Below, in pieces: positions 1-8,499 of a stretch of 64,000 bases of DNA; positions within the stretch are counted from its first letter, which is position 1; the number at the start of each line of letters is the position of its first letter. The DNA comes from Enterococcus avium ATCC 14025 (GTDB taxonomy: Bacteria > Bacillota > Bacilli > Lactobacillales > Enterococcaceae). The stretch lies in assembly GCF_000406965.1 (NCBI RefSeq), contig NZ_KE136362.1, positions 524,343 through 588,342 on the forward strand, read 5' to 3'. The notes below the pieces were generated by a model, which made no database searches, was not told the DNA's origin, and saw only the letters and a list, made by a program, of their open reading frames with translations. The position numbers and the translations under genes are program-made.

Positions 1-117
1 CAATTTACGCAAGCACAAATTGATCAAATCAAGAGTACCTACAAACCATACTTAACGGAAGAACAATTTAAGCAGCTTGAGGAAGCACTGGATCAATCAA
101 TCGAAACAGCAGCGTAA
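1..117 (+). CDS. C-terminal end of an unidentified protein (partial)
   Basis: Thirty-eight codons run in frame from the window edge to a TAA; the 5' part lies outside. The visible tail is hydrophilic, rich in Gln and Glu (it ends EEALDQSIETAA) and probably helical. No family can be named from so short a piece. A small inverted repeat (AGTTGT/ACAACT, 134-151) follows but has no T-run, so I do not call a terminator. Confidence 0.6.
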   Translation, partial: QFTQAQIDQIKSTYKPYLTEEQFKQLEEALDQSIETAA

Positions 118-275
118 ATTAGCTGACGGACTGAGTTGTAATAAAACAACTGATTATGCTAAACTTATTATGACGACAATCACAAAAAATAGATGAGAGG
201 CGATTTTGGTCCGGCGCACTATTCATTCCGTAATTAAAGGATTTTAGTGAAACGTGGAAAAGTATTCTGACAATG

Positions 276-313
276 AATAAACTGAAAATTTTCGGATGAA
301 AAGACAGTTTATT
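276..313. repeat. 9-bp perfect inverted repeat in the gap before the methyltransferase
   Basis: AATAAACTG (276-284) and CAGTTTATT (305-313) are perfect complements around a 20-nt loop. There is no clean T-run on either side. It could be a hairpin in the 5' leader of the methyltransferase gene or an operator. The rest of the 266-bp gap is AT-rich and holds no gene that I can support. Confidence 0.35.
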
Positions 314-383
314 TGTTGTGCAGAAATTTTTCACGTTTTTTTGTTGTCTGTTGGATTGTCGTCAGTGAGAAAGAGGAAAAAAA

Positions 384-1208
384 ATGATGGAATATATTAA
401 ACAGGATGTCCCGATTTTTAGTCACAGCAAGGATTCAATTTGGTTAGATGCGCATTTAGCGCCTCAAATGTTGGCGGCCCACTTGGATACCGAATTTGAT
501 GGAGCCACGAGAAATGCGGAATATATAAATCAATCTATGGCGTGGTTGACACAAAAATGTCCGGCACAGTCGTTTCCTAAGCTGCTGGATCTGGGTTGCG
601 GTCCTGGGATTTATGCTGAAAAATTTTATGAGGCAGGTTATCAGGTCAAAGGGATCGATTTTTCTAAATTGAGTATTGCTCATGCTGCGAAGTCAGCTGA
701 AGAAAAGCAATACGTCATTGATTATCAATGCGGGGACTACTTGAAAGAGGATTTAGGGAGCGAGGCCTATGATCTTATCGTCTTGATCTATTGTGATTTG
801 GGTGTTTTTTCACCAGAGGATCGAAAGCGCGTATTTCAAAAGGTTTATGCTGCGCTAAAAAAAGGTGGAAGATTCATTTTTGATGTCTTCACTCCGAAGA
901 AATATGCGGACTTCGAAGCGGCGAGAACTTGGCAGCTGGAGAAAAATAATTTTTGGACGCAGGAAACGTGTGTACACTTAACAGCACAGAAAAATTACTC
1001 TGGAACCAATACCTATTTGGATCAGCATTATTTGCTTTATCCAGATAAGATCAAAGAATTTTTCATTTGGGAAACGGTCTTTGAACAAGAACAACTGCTT
1101 ATGGAATTAAGCACTATAGGTTTTGAAAGCAGTGAAGTTTTTGGAGATATTCGTGGAATGAAAGCTACAGAGGATTCAGAAACGATTTGTTTCGTTGTTG
1201 AAAAATAA
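384..1208 (+). CDS. Class I SAM-dependent methyltransferase
   Basis: The 274-residue protein has the Rossmann methyltransferase signature: glycine-rich motif I LDLGCGPG at residues 68-75, the acidic ribose-binding end of strand 2 (GIDFS, 90-94), and a later acidic motif in a hydrophobic strand (YDLIVLIYCDLG). Its fold matches small-molecule methyltransferases of the Methyltransf_25/11 type. Two ATG codons stand in tandem (384 and 387) behind an AGAGG-like site; 384 is taken. The gene is monocistronic, with its own terminator. The substrate cannot be read from sequence. Confidence 0.9.
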   Translation: MMEYIKQDVPIFSHSKDSIWLDAHLAPQMLAAHLDTEFDGATRNAEYINQSMAWLTQKCPAQSFPKLLDLGCGPGIYAEKFYEAGYQVKGIDFSKLSIAHAAKSAEEKQYVIDYQCGDYLKEDLGSEAYDLIVLIYCDLGVFSPEDRKRVFQKVYAALKKGGRFIFDVFTPKKYADFEAARTWQLEKNNFWTQETCVHLTAQKNYSGTNTYLDQHYLLYPDKIKEFFIWETVFEQEQLLMELSTIGFESSEVFGDIRGMKATEDSETICFVVEK

Positions 1209-1214
1209 AAAAGG

Positions 1215-1247
1215 GGCAGTTTCTGAATTGTTAGAAACTGCCTTTTT
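1215..1247 (+). terminator. Rho-independent terminator of the methyltransferase gene
   Basis: Perfect 10-bp stem GGCAGTTTCT/AGAAACTGCC (1215-1224, 1233-1242) with an 8-nt loop, followed by TTTTT. It lies 6 bp after the stop codon and just before the convergent CPBP gene. Confidence 0.85.
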
Positions 1248-1252
1248 GAGTA

Positions 1253-1891
1253 TTAATGAAGAAGAAAGGAAAGCATGAAACCAGCAAGATCAAACAGGTA
1301 ATGAACGGCAAAGCTGGTAAGAATAGAGTTTGACTGTTCATAACTGCGATTAAACCAAAATCTGGCAGAACCTTGAAGCGCAATCACTTGAAGGATCGTT
1401 AATAGGATAGCCCCATTGAAATAGGTCCAGTAATGAATTAGACCGAATATGATGCTAACAAGGATATTTGCTACTAAAGGTGAAGCTTTTAATTTGAATA
1501 AGTCATAGAAATAAATACTGAATAGTTCTTCGCCTATCAAGGCAAAGGGCATAATTAAAAAGAAAAACCAAATTGGATTATCTGCTGCTGGATTTCCTTT
1601 GTGGGTGTGAGTAATCGCAACAATCAATATCCCTAAAACAAAAGAGAAAAGCTGGGCGATGAGGAAATACTTGATAAAATTCTTCCAGAATTGAACTGGT
1701 TTTTGATAAAGCTTTTCGTATGCTTTAAAGCCAAAAACAAGGCAATAGGCGATCGTGCCAAAAATCAAAAGAGAAAAATAGCCGATATAGGGAATAGAGA
1801 TAAAGTGATTTACATTGCTAACGAGATAGAAAACAAGTCCGACGAGCAGCGTGGCGACGATGATCTTAGAATAATTCAATGGTCTAGTCAT
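1253..1891 (-). CDS. CPBP-family intramembrane metalloprotease (Abi/CAAX type)
   Basis: A 212-residue polytopic membrane protein. It keeps the three CPBP motifs inside predicted membrane helices: Glu-Glu at 121-122, FGLIH at 149-153 and HYLFD at 197-201. In the family these glutamates and histidines form the metal-dependent active site; the Arg of the canonical EExxxR motif is not present here (EELFSI). Relatives process prenylated proteins or give bacteriocin self-immunity. The start ATG overlaps the stop of the upstream LPXTG gene (ATGA), with the Shine-Dalgarno TTAGGAGG inside that gene, so the two are translationally coupled. A role in handling or protecting against the partner surface protein is inference only. 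Confidence 0.85.
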   Translation of the reverse strand: MTRPLNYSKIIVATLLVGLVFYLVSNVNHFISIPYIGYFSLLIFGTIAYCLVFGFKAYEKLYQKPVQFWKNFIKYFLIAQLFSFVLGILIVAITHTHKGNPAADNPIWFFFLIMPFALIGEELFSIYFYDLFKLKASPLVANILVSIIFGLIHYWTYFNGAILLTILQVIALQGSARFWFNRSYEQSNSILTSFAVHYLFDLAGFMLSFLLH

Positions 1892-2670
1892 TTTTTTCCT
1901 CCTAAGGAAGCTTCGTTACGGTTCGTTTTTTTGAACAAAATTAGCGTTAACAATAAAAGAATTACGCCTGAAATTGTAAAAAATAGGGTTTGCCGCCTTG
2001 ATGATCCCGTTTTAGGCAGTAATTTTTTATCAGAGAATACCTGTGTTTCTGATTGGATTGACTGGCTCTCTTTTGTCCTTTCAGTGGAAGCAACTTGCGA
2101 TTTTTCCGTTGTTGCGGCTGGGCTAGTTTGTTCGGAGCCAGCGGCTGATTCTTTTTTTGGTTCAGTCGCTTTTTTTTCATTATTTATCACTTGCTTAGCA
2201 GGTGACTCGTCACTACTTTGTGGTTCCTTTTCGAGCGCAGATGTTTCTGAATTATGCTGTTTATCAGTAAAATCATCCTTGATTGATTCAGGTGTATTTG
2301 TTTTCTGATCAATTATTTGTACGCTTGATGAGGTAGTTGTTGTCGGTGCCTCCGTTGTTGTCTCAGTGACAGGTATGCTTTCAGGGATTGTCGTTGGTTC
2401 GGTATAGGGTTCTGGAACCACTTCGCCGCCATCACTATACCAATGGTTGCCGTCACGATAAAGCGTTAAACTTCCGTTATCATTATGAAGGAATAAACGA
2501 TTCTCATCATTGGAACTATCGGTTTCGTAAAGTGTCCCATTGACTAAATATTTTTGTGAAGAAAAATTAGCTGATTCATTTGTATTCCCGAATGCGTGAA
2601 ACGGAAAGACGACGATTGTCGAGAGTGTAAGTCCGAATCCAATAGCGATTTTTTGTTTAATAGTTTTCAT
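1888..2670 (-). CDS. LPXTG-anchored surface protein
   Basis: From the ATG at 2670 (Shine-Dalgarno AGGAAAGGA) the protein has 260 residues. It has a signal peptide (basic MKTIKQK, hydrophobic stretch to about residue 26), a 60-70 residue N-terminal region, a long Thr/Pro/Ser/Glu-rich low-complexity spacer, and a C-terminal sorting signal: LPKTG at 218-222, a hydrophobic segment and a basic tail. Sortase A should link it to the cell wall. An ATG 45 bp upstream is in frame but would bury the signal peptide, so I reject it. No ligand-binding domain is recognisable. It lies between an Rgg-type regulator and the coupled CPBP protease. Confidence 0.88.
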   Translation of the reverse strand: MKTIKQKIAIGFGLTLSTIVVFPFHAFGNTNESANFSSQKYLVNGTLYETDSSNDENRLFLHNDNGSLTLYRDGNHWYSDGGEVVPEPYTEPTTIPESIPVTETTTEAPTTTTSSSVQIIDQKTNTPESIKDDFTDKQHNSETSALEKEPQSSDESPAKQVINNEKKATEPKKESAAGSEQTSPAATTEKSQVASTERTKESQSIQSETQVFSDKKLLPKTGSSRRQTLFFTISGVILLLLTLILFKKTNRNEASLGGKK

Positions 2671-2762
2671 TTCAAAATCCTTTCCTGTTGTTTTGATACT
2701 TGTTAGTTGTATCACAGAAAAATGGATTTTTTTAAATAGGTCTTATATACTGGACCAGATTT

Positions 2763-3611
2763 TTATAAAAGTGATTCAAGTTCTTTAGCAAGGGGTGCAT
2801 AATCGAGCTCATGAAGAATCTTTAAGACCATCTCACTTTCTGTTTGTCCGTTCGCGTCGCCGCGTTTTGTCAGCAAAACCCCTTTGAAAAATTTGGCACA
2901 CAGTCGATGAAAGCACTCTTTGTACTCGGTACTTAAAAGCAAAAGCTGTTCAATTAATACTTCCGCATAGTCTAATAGGTTTTCATCAAGCGTTTCCCGA
3001 ATTAAGTTGACTAAAAGACTGCAGAAAATCTCTCTGCCGCGATCATAATTTTTGTATAGTTCTAAAGATTTTGAGAGCTGCTTGAAGAAGAGCAACTGTT
3101 TTTCACCTTCAATAAATTCCAAGGTGTTGGCAAATAATTGGATTTCCTGCAGTGTCCACGTTTGCAGATTTGTCAGGTACTGAATAATCGTTGCCTTATC
3201 TTCTGACAAAACGACATCAGGTGTATAGCTGCCTGTTTTGTTCGTCGCTTCGATGATCCGAATCCGAGAACGAACTTCCGCAACATGGACATTCGCGATC
3301 GGTCCTTGTTGCTCTTGTAGCTCCTGCAGAAGCTGATAAAGAGCTGGAAGATCATAGTTGTTACTGTAATTGGAGTAACGAAAAATATAATCGGCTTGCT
3401 CATTCAAGCGGTAATCCTGACTAATATAGAGAAACTCGTCCATATCTAAGGAAAGTCGCTCCAAAATATCTAGCAGCAAGGTCGCTGAAATACTATGATT
3501 CCCCTTTTCAAATTCAATGGCGTAGGATTTTGAAACAATGCCGAGATAAACCTCTTTTTGAGTTAAGCCTTTACTTAGCCGAATTTTCCGAACCACTTCT
3601 CCATGATACAT
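2763..3611 (-). CDS. Rgg/GadR/MutR-family transcriptional regulator
   Basis: 282 residues: an XRE-type helix-turn-helix at about residues 5-60 (KIRLSKGLTQKEVYLGIVSK, then YAIEFEKG), followed by a helical repeat C-terminal domain, the size and layout of Rgg proteins. Rgg regulators of streptococci and enterococci often bind short secreted peptides and control an adjacent gene. No convincing cognate peptide gene was found beside it. Its most likely target is the LPXTG-CPBP pair 92 bp downstream on the same strand; that gap has the inverted repeat GATAC/GTATC, which could be an operator. Confidence 0.88.
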   Translation of the reverse strand: MYHGEVVRKIRLSKGLTQKEVYLGIVSKSYAIEFEKGNHSISATLLLDILERLSLDMDEFLYISQDYRLNEQADYIFRYSNYSNNYDLPALYQLLQELQEQQGPIANVHVAEVRSRIRIIEATNKTGSYTPDVVLSEDKATIIQYLTNLQTWTLQEIQLFANTLEFIEGEKQLLFFKQLSKSLELYKNYDRGREIFCSLLVNLIRETLDENLLDYAEVLIEQLLLLSTEYKECFHRLCAKFFKGVLLTKRGDANGQTESEMVLKILHELDYAPLAKELESLL

Positions 3612-3711
3612 CGCTTCACCAGCTCTCTATTTATTGCCGTTAGCATAGCATATTTCAGTTAAAAACTGTTTTTAAATGTTTGCGAGGAATGTCGAGTTCC
3701 TTTTCGTTTCT

Positions 3712-3720
3712 TGCTATAAT
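3712..3720 (+). promoter_or_regulatory. Extended -10 promoter for the racemase gene
   Basis: TGCTATAAT is an extended -10 element (TGn then consensus TATAAT at 3715-3720). No good -35 sits at the right distance, which is common for extended -10 promoters. The racemase ATG is 22 bp downstream. Confidence 0.55.
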
Positions 3721-3741
3721 AATTGAAAAACGAGGTGGCGC

Positions 3742-4437
3742 ATGAAAACGATTGGATTATTAGGCGGGATGAGCTGGGAAAGCACGGTAACGTATTACAC
3801 ACGAATCAACGAATTAATGAATCAGCAATTAGGTGGGCTGCATTCGGCTAAAATTAAACTAGCCAGTGTTGATTTTGAAGAAATTGAAAACTATCAGGCA
3901 GCAAATGAATGGGAAAAAAGCGGAGCGGTTCTCGGAAAAGAAGCGCAGCAATTAGAGCAAGCAGGGGCTGATTTTCTACTAATCTGCACCAACACGATGC
4001 ACAAGGTCGCACCACAGATTGCTGAATATTTAACGATTCCGATCCTGCATATTGCAGATGCTACGATTGCCGAACTACAAGCGCAGCAAATCAAAAAGGT
4101 CGCCTTATTAGGGACGAAATATACGATGACTCAAGCTTTTTACAAACAGAAAATTATCGACAGCGGGATCGATGTATGGATTCCCAACGAAGCCACGATT
4201 GAAACAATCAATCAAATCATTTTTGCTGAATTGTGTCATGGAAAGATTTTAACGGAATCAAAAGAGAAATTTATCGAGGTGATTGAAGAAGCAATCAAAT
4301 CCGGAGCGGAAGGCGTCATCTTAGGCTGCACGGAAATTGGATTGTTGATCCAACAGGCGGATGTTGCGATCCCAGTTTTTGATACAACTGAAATCCATTC
4401 CCAAAAAGCCGTCGAACAAGCCTTGCAGAATAGATGA
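3742..4437 (+). CDS. Aspartate/glutamate racemase family protein
   Basis: 231 residues with the Asp/Glu racemase layout. The N-terminal GLLGGMSWEST is diagnostic, and the two catalytic cysteines are present: C82 in ICTNTMHK and C196 in GCTEIG. Members interconvert L- and D-amino acids without cofactor by a two-base mechanism. The D-amino acid may serve peptidoglycan, but the substrate is not fixed by the sequence. GAGGTGG precedes the ATG. The stop overlaps the region of the next gene, so the two form an operon. Confidence 0.88.
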   Translation: MKTIGLLGGMSWESTVTYYTRINELMNQQLGGLHSAKIKLASVDFEEIENYQAANEWEKSGAVLGKEAQQLEQAGADFLLICTNTMHKVAPQIAEYLTIPILHIADATIAELQAQQIKKVALLGTKYTMTQAFYKQKIIDSGIDVWIPNEATIETINQIIFAELCHGKILTESKEKFIEVIEEAIKSGAEGVILGCTEIGLLIQQADVAIPVFDTTEIHSQKAVEQALQNR

Positions 4438-4445
4438 GGACTGTG

Positions 4446-5675
4446 ATGAAAACGATTCTTTTTGCCCCAGCGACCTTTAATTTAGCGGAGACCACTCGGA
4501 TGATCGAGATTGCCAAGCGGATGAGCAAGAAGTATCACTGCGTTTTTTGCGGGTTTTCAAAAACGTATGTCAAATTGATTAAAGAGGCAGAGTTTGAGGT
4601 TACTTTGTTGAGCCCCACACTGACACCACAGCAAGAAGCCGCGATTATTAAATTTGATCAAGGAAAAAGCTTGAAGAATCCCTTTACGGCAGAAATTGTG
4701 GTTGATCGAGTCGCTAGTGAGTTAGCTTTGATTAACGAGTTGGCTCCTTCTGTGATCGTGACAGGCAGTAACGTGACGATCTTCCTATCCGCCCGTATCG
4801 AAAAAGTTCCTTTAGTGTACGTCAAACCAGTGGCGATGTCCCGTCCGCATTTTGATCATGAAGTGGGTTGTATTATTCCTAGTCAGCTGGATAAAGCCTA
4901 CCTGCCGAAGTCGGTTCTGTGGAAGCTTTTTCTGAGGGCTTCTAAACATTTGACTTGGAAACCCAGTGGATTCAAAAAGGTTGCGCAGCACTACAAACTA
5001 GCACTGCCTAAGTATACGTTGGATTTGCTGGATGGCGATTTGAATTTAATCACGACACTTCCGGCTTTCACAAAAGATTTAGTCTTTCCGGATAATTATC
5101 AATCTGTCGGTCCGATATTTGCGTGTCTGCCTTATGAGCTGCCAGCTGAGGTGAGTCGAATTATTGAAAAAGCTCGTCAGCAAAAAAAGCCAGTCGTCTA
5201 TTTTGCGATGGGCAGTTCAGGAAATCGTTCATTGATCGAAAAGCTGTTAGCCTATTTTGTGACCACCGACTATGAGGTGATCGCACCAATTAAAAGCTAT
5301 TTGACAGAGGATTTCGTTGCTGGAAATATCCATGTCTTTGATTGGCTGCCAGCATTGGAGGTTTCTGAACTTGTTGATTTTTCGGTGATCCATGGCGGCG
5401 AAGGAACCGTGCAAATCGCCTGCTCTTCTGGCAAACCCTTTATTGGCATCGGCCTACAATACGAACAGGAAGTTAACGTCGCATATTGCGAAAACTTTGG
5501 CAATGCGCTTGCCTTGCCGCCTAATAAATTAACAATAGAGGCCTTGTCGCGTAGTACCAAAAAGCTGCAATCACCCGATTATCGAAAAAAAGCGGAAGAA
5601 ATGCAGCATTTGATGAAGAGAGTCGATGGTGCGAAAGCTGCGGCACAGCAAATCGAAGAGCGGTATCTTCGTTGA
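4446..5675 (+). CDS. GT-B glycosyltransferase, UDP-glycosyltransferase/MGT-like
   Basis: 409 residues. The C-terminal half has the nucleotide-sugar-binding signature of family 1-type GT-B enzymes (FAMGSSG, then DWLPALEV, then HGGEGT at about 316-321, and a GLQYEQ segment). Such enzymes glycosylate lipids, macrolides or other small molecules; the acceptor here is unknown. An in-frame ATG at 4434 overlaps the racemase stop, but AGGA at 4437-4440 is correctly spaced only for the ATG at 4446. The gene ends at a strong bidirectional terminator. Confidence 0.85.
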   Translation: MKTILFAPATFNLAETTRMIEIAKRMSKKYHCVFCGFSKTYVKLIKEAEFEVTLLSPTLTPQQEAAIIKFDQGKSLKNPFTAEIVVDRVASELALINELAPSVIVTGSNVTIFLSARIEKVPLVYVKPVAMSRPHFDHEVGCIIPSQLDKAYLPKSVLWKLFLRASKHLTWKPSGFKKVAQHYKLALPKYTLDLLDGDLNLITTLPAFTKDLVFPDNYQSVGPIFACLPYELPAEVSRIIEKARQQKKPVVYFAMGSSGNRSLIEKLLAYFVTTDYEVIAPIKSYLTEDFVAGNIHVFDWLPALEVSELVDFSVIHGGEGTVQIACSSGKPFIGIGLQYEQEVNVAYCENFGNALALPPNKLTIEALSRSTKKLQSPDYRKKAEEMQHLMKRVDGAKAAAQQIEERYLR

Positions 5676-5686
5676 TAAACAAAAAA

Positions 5687-5725
5687 GCCATCCAGATTTA
5701 TTAATAAAATCTGGATGGCTTTTTT
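5687..5725. terminator. Bidirectional terminator between convergent genes
   Basis: 13-bp perfect stem GCCATCCAGATTT/AAATCTGGATGGC (5687-5699, 5707-5719) with six T on the + side and six A before it, so it can serve the glycosyltransferase gene and the convergent membrane-protein gene. Confidence 0.9.
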
Positions 5726-6290
5726 AATGCTTGCGTTTACGCATAAACAGACCAGCAATCAGCCCGAGTCCGCCGCAGGATAACAATGTAAGAATAGTGA
5801 TAAAGCTCATCTCGATCACATTGTAGACAGTGGTTTGATTAGCAATTGTATTGGTTATAAGAACAGCCGGAATCGCCAGCAGTGATGCCATCCCTAAACA
5901 AGAACCCATATTCCAGTGCAAGATTTTTCGAGTTCCGATTGTGGCCCAGAAATAAACAATCCAAGTCACTGCGATGGGAATTCCAATTGGCCAAAGCCAG
6001 TAAACCGGAGCATCTAAAAAGTAGTTATTCACCGTTCGCTCGACAACCATAAAGAACGGAATAATCAATACAGTGAAAACTGATACCGAGTGAATTACGC
6101 GATAATTCTTGCTGAAAAGCAACGCATCCAATAAGGAACCTCCAAAAATCAACGCACTCCCGACAATACGAAACCAAGTAAATTGCTGATCAATCGCAAA
6201 GTTCGTTACGCCCGTTATTGCGAATGCTAAAATAAATAAAATCCAGAAAAGCTTTCTACCAACACTTCCCTTTTTATCTGAATCCTTCAT
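5724..6290 (-). CDS. Integral membrane protein of unknown function
   Basis: 188 residues with about six hydrophobic segments, a basic hydrophilic N-terminus (MKDSDKKGSVGRK) and a basic C-terminal tail (MRKRKH). I do not recognise a family or any catalytic motif. It is transcribed alone, convergent to the glycosyltransferase, and shares that gene's terminator. Downstream of the AraC gene on the same strand, it is separated from it by 165 bp containing a possible -10 (TATACT on the - strand near 6391), so it probably has its own promoter. Confidence 0.75.
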   Translation of the reverse strand: MKDSDKKGSVGRKLFWILFILAFAITGVTNFAIDQQFTWFRIVGSALIFGGSLLDALLFSKNYRVIHSVSVFTVLIIPFFMVVERTVNNYFLDAPVYWLWPIGIPIAVTWIVYFWATIGTRKILHWNMGSCLGMASLLAIPAVLITNTIANQTTVYNVIEMSFITILTLLSCGGLGLIAGLFMRKRKH

Positions 6291-6455
6291 TAGTTTCCCT
6301 CCTTATTCCTATACAAGTTTTTTCCCAGTTCATGTTAATCACTGTAAAAAGTGGAACTGACATCCTACATACCTTTAATCTTTCCTAAAGTATAACAGTC
6401 TTTATTTTTCCTTAATATCAGACCTGCGACGCATTTTACCTACGACCCATAAAAA

Positions 6456-7346
6456 TCAATGGGGTTCGATAAATTTGATCGGCGGATTCTCGTTCGCATG
6501 CTTCAGAAATTCTTTTGGTGTAATTCCAAATTCCTTTTTAAACGCTTTCAAAAAATGTGCATAGGAGTTGAAGCCGCACTTGCTGTAAACATCAGAGGAG
6601 CTTTTGTATTGCTTCAATAGCTGCTTGGCATAGAGCAGCTTCTTTTTCAGGACAAATTGATGAAAGGTAAAGCCTGTATGCTTTTTAAATTCCCGCGTGA
6701 TATAGTACTTGCTCACATAAAAATTTTGCTCCATTTCCTCTAAGGTCAAAGGATGGGAGAGATTTTCTGTAATAAAATGAATCATTTCTACGATTCGTTC
6801 ATTTTGGATGATCGGCAGACCGTGATTTTCTTGGGTGTCCTCTTCGATCAATTGGTTCAGCTGCATCATGTAATGAACCAGCTGCTGTTCATAAAGAATA
6901 TCTGAACCATAAACCTCAGGGGAAGGCTTTTCATCTACAAAACGCAGCAGTTCGTGTAGTTTTTCCGGCTTTAGCTGTAATACCTTGCTTCGCTGCTCGC
7001 CAACTGGATGGAAGCAGGCTTCTAAATTTGTCCATTCAGTTGAGCGATCCTGTAAAAATTTTTCCGTTAAAAAAATATACACCCGTTCAAAATAATCGGT
7101 ACTTTGCTTCATGATACGATGGAGATCATTGTAATGAATCAGCAGGACAGTTCCAGGAACGATATCAAACTGCCGATTGTCTAAATAAAAGGTCGCCACG
7201 CCTTCCAAGGTAGCATGCACTTCGTAAAAATCATGGTAATGGTACACAGTCTTTTCGTTATTTACATTGTCCTTTACATGATAAATCTCATATTGATCAG
7301 AAAGCATTGTATTCACATAATATTTTTTCTTATTATGGTGGGTCAT
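6456..7346 (-). CDS. AraC-family transcriptional regulator
   Basis: 296 residues: an N-terminal cupin-like sensor domain (HYHDFYEVHATLEG, about 36-100) and two C-terminal AraC helix-turn-helix motifs (YVSKYYITREFKKHTG and FNSYAHFLKAFKKEFGITPKEF). The start is set by AGGAGTGATTAC before the ATG at 7346. It is divergent from kduI, so it is the likely activator of the uronide cluster, responding to an unsaturated uronide or rhamnose-derived compound. That assignment is inferred from position. Confidence 0.92.
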   Translation of the reverse strand: MTHHNKKKYYVNTMLSDQYEIYHVKDNVNNEKTVYHYHDFYEVHATLEGVATFYLDNRQFDIVPGTVLLIHYNDLHRIMKQSTDYFERVYIFLTEKFLQDRSTEWTNLEACFHPVGEQRSKVLQLKPEKLHELLRFVDEKPSPEVYGSDILYEQQLVHYMMQLNQLIEEDTQENHGLPIIQNERIVEMIHFITENLSHPLTLEEMEQNFYVSKYYITREFKKHTGFTFHQFVLKKKLLYAKQLLKQYKSSSDVYSKCGFNSYAHFLKAFKKEFGITPKEFLKHANENPPIKFIEPH

Positions 7347-7570
7347 GTAATCACTCCTAGTGAATAGTTGAACAATCGTTGCTTATTATACTGTAGTTTT
7401 GTGAGGGCAGGTAGAGAAATAAATAAAATTTCTTTCGTTATCTTTTATTAATTCTATTAAACATCAGAAGAGAGCTGAGTAGTTCAGATTTTCAAAATTC
7501 TGCAATTTTTGACAGTTTTAAATCAAAAATTGCCATATTTAAAAAAGAGTTTCCCTGCTAAACTAACTCT

Positions 7571-7584
7571 TGTAAGCAGTTACA
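7571..7584. promoter_or_regulatory. cre-like CcpA site upstream of kduI
   Basis: TGTAAGCAGTTACA matches 13 of 14 positions of the cre consensus TGWAANCGNTNWCA and has perfect TGTAA/TTACA arms. It lies 54 bp before the kduI ATG in the divergent AraC-kduI region. This suggests carbon catabolite repression on top of AraC activation. The promoter is not clear; a TTGACA at 7509-7514 has no well-spaced -10, as expected for an activator-dependent promoter. Confidence 0.6.
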
Positions 7585-7638
7585 ATGATTTTTTTAGGCA
7601 ATTAATCAATCTTTTTAGGGAAAAAGGAGTGTTTTAAC

Positions 7639-8481
7639 ATGCAGCAGATGGAAACTCGGTATACGCATAGTCCGTTGGATATTCGTCATTACTCAACGGA
7701 AGAATTGCGAAAAGAATTCTTGGTAGAAAAGATTTTTGCACCTGGTGAAATCAGCTTAACGTATACTCACAATGACCGAATGATTTTTGGTGGTGTTACA
7801 CCGACAGATGAAGCACTGGAAATCAAACTGGATCAAGAATTAGGGGTGGACTATTTTCTTGAGCGTCGGGAGTTAGGGGTTATTAATATTGGCGGACCAG
7901 GATTTATTGAAATTGATGGGCAAAGAGATACGATGAAAAAGCAGGATGGGTATTATATTGGCAAGGAAACAAAGCATGTGGTCTTCACCTCTGAAGATCC
8001 GTCAAACCCGGCGAAATTTTATATCAGCTGTGTACCAGCGCATAAAAAATATCCAAATATCAAAATTAGTATTGATCAAATCAAGCCAATGGAAACTGGT
8101 GATGGCCAGACGTTAAATGAACGGAAAATTTATCAATACATTCATCCGAATGTTTGCGAAAGCTGTCAGCTACAAATGGGTTATACCATTTTAGAGCCAG
8201 GCAGTGCTTGGAATACCATGCCATGTCATACTCACGAACGGCGCATGGAAGCGTATGTTTATTTTGACTACGCAACAGAAGATACGCGGGTCTTTCATAT
8301 GATGGGCAAACCCGATGAAACCAAACATTTAGTTGTAGACAATGAGCAAGCAGTGATCTCGCCTAGCTGGTCGATTCATTCTGGTGTCGGCACAAGTAAT
8401 TATTCCTTTATTTGGGCAATGTGTGGTGAAAATATTACCTATACTGATATGGATATGGTAGAAATGGATCAAATAAAATAA
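7639..8481 (+). CDS. kduI: 5-dehydro-4-deoxy-D-glucuronate isomerase
   Basis: 280 residues, full length for KduI. It is a cupin-fold zinc enzyme converting 5-keto-4-deoxyuronate (from ring-opened unsaturated uronic acid) to 2,5-diketo-3-deoxygluconate. The zinc ligands are visible: H197 and H199 in CHTHERRMEAYVYF, E204, and H247 in WSIHSG. AAGGAG precedes the ATG. It is the first gene of the cluster and lies 18 bp before kduD, the next enzyme of the pathway. Confidence 0.95.
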   Translation: MQQMETRYTHSPLDIRHYSTEELRKEFLVEKIFAPGEISLTYTHNDRMIFGGVTPTDEALEIKLDQELGVDYFLERRELGVINIGGPGFIEIDGQRDTMKKQDGYYIGKETKHVVFTSEDPSNPAKFYISCVPAHKKYPNIKISIDQIKPMETGDGQTLNERKIYQYIHPNVCESCQLQMGYTILEPGSAWNTMPCHTHERRMEAYVYFDYATEDTRVFHMMGKPDETKHLVVDNEQAVISPSWSIHSGVGTSNYSFIWAMCGENITYTDMDMVEMDQIK

Positions 8482-8499
8482 AGAGGAGCAGACTAAAAA

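Noticed and set aside
1691-2308. A 205-codon + strand open frame across the CPBP and LPXTG genes
   Set aside because: It is antisense to two genes with clear motifs and coupled translation. It has no ribosome site and a low-complexity Ser/Phe/Leu-rich sequence expected of a shadow frame.
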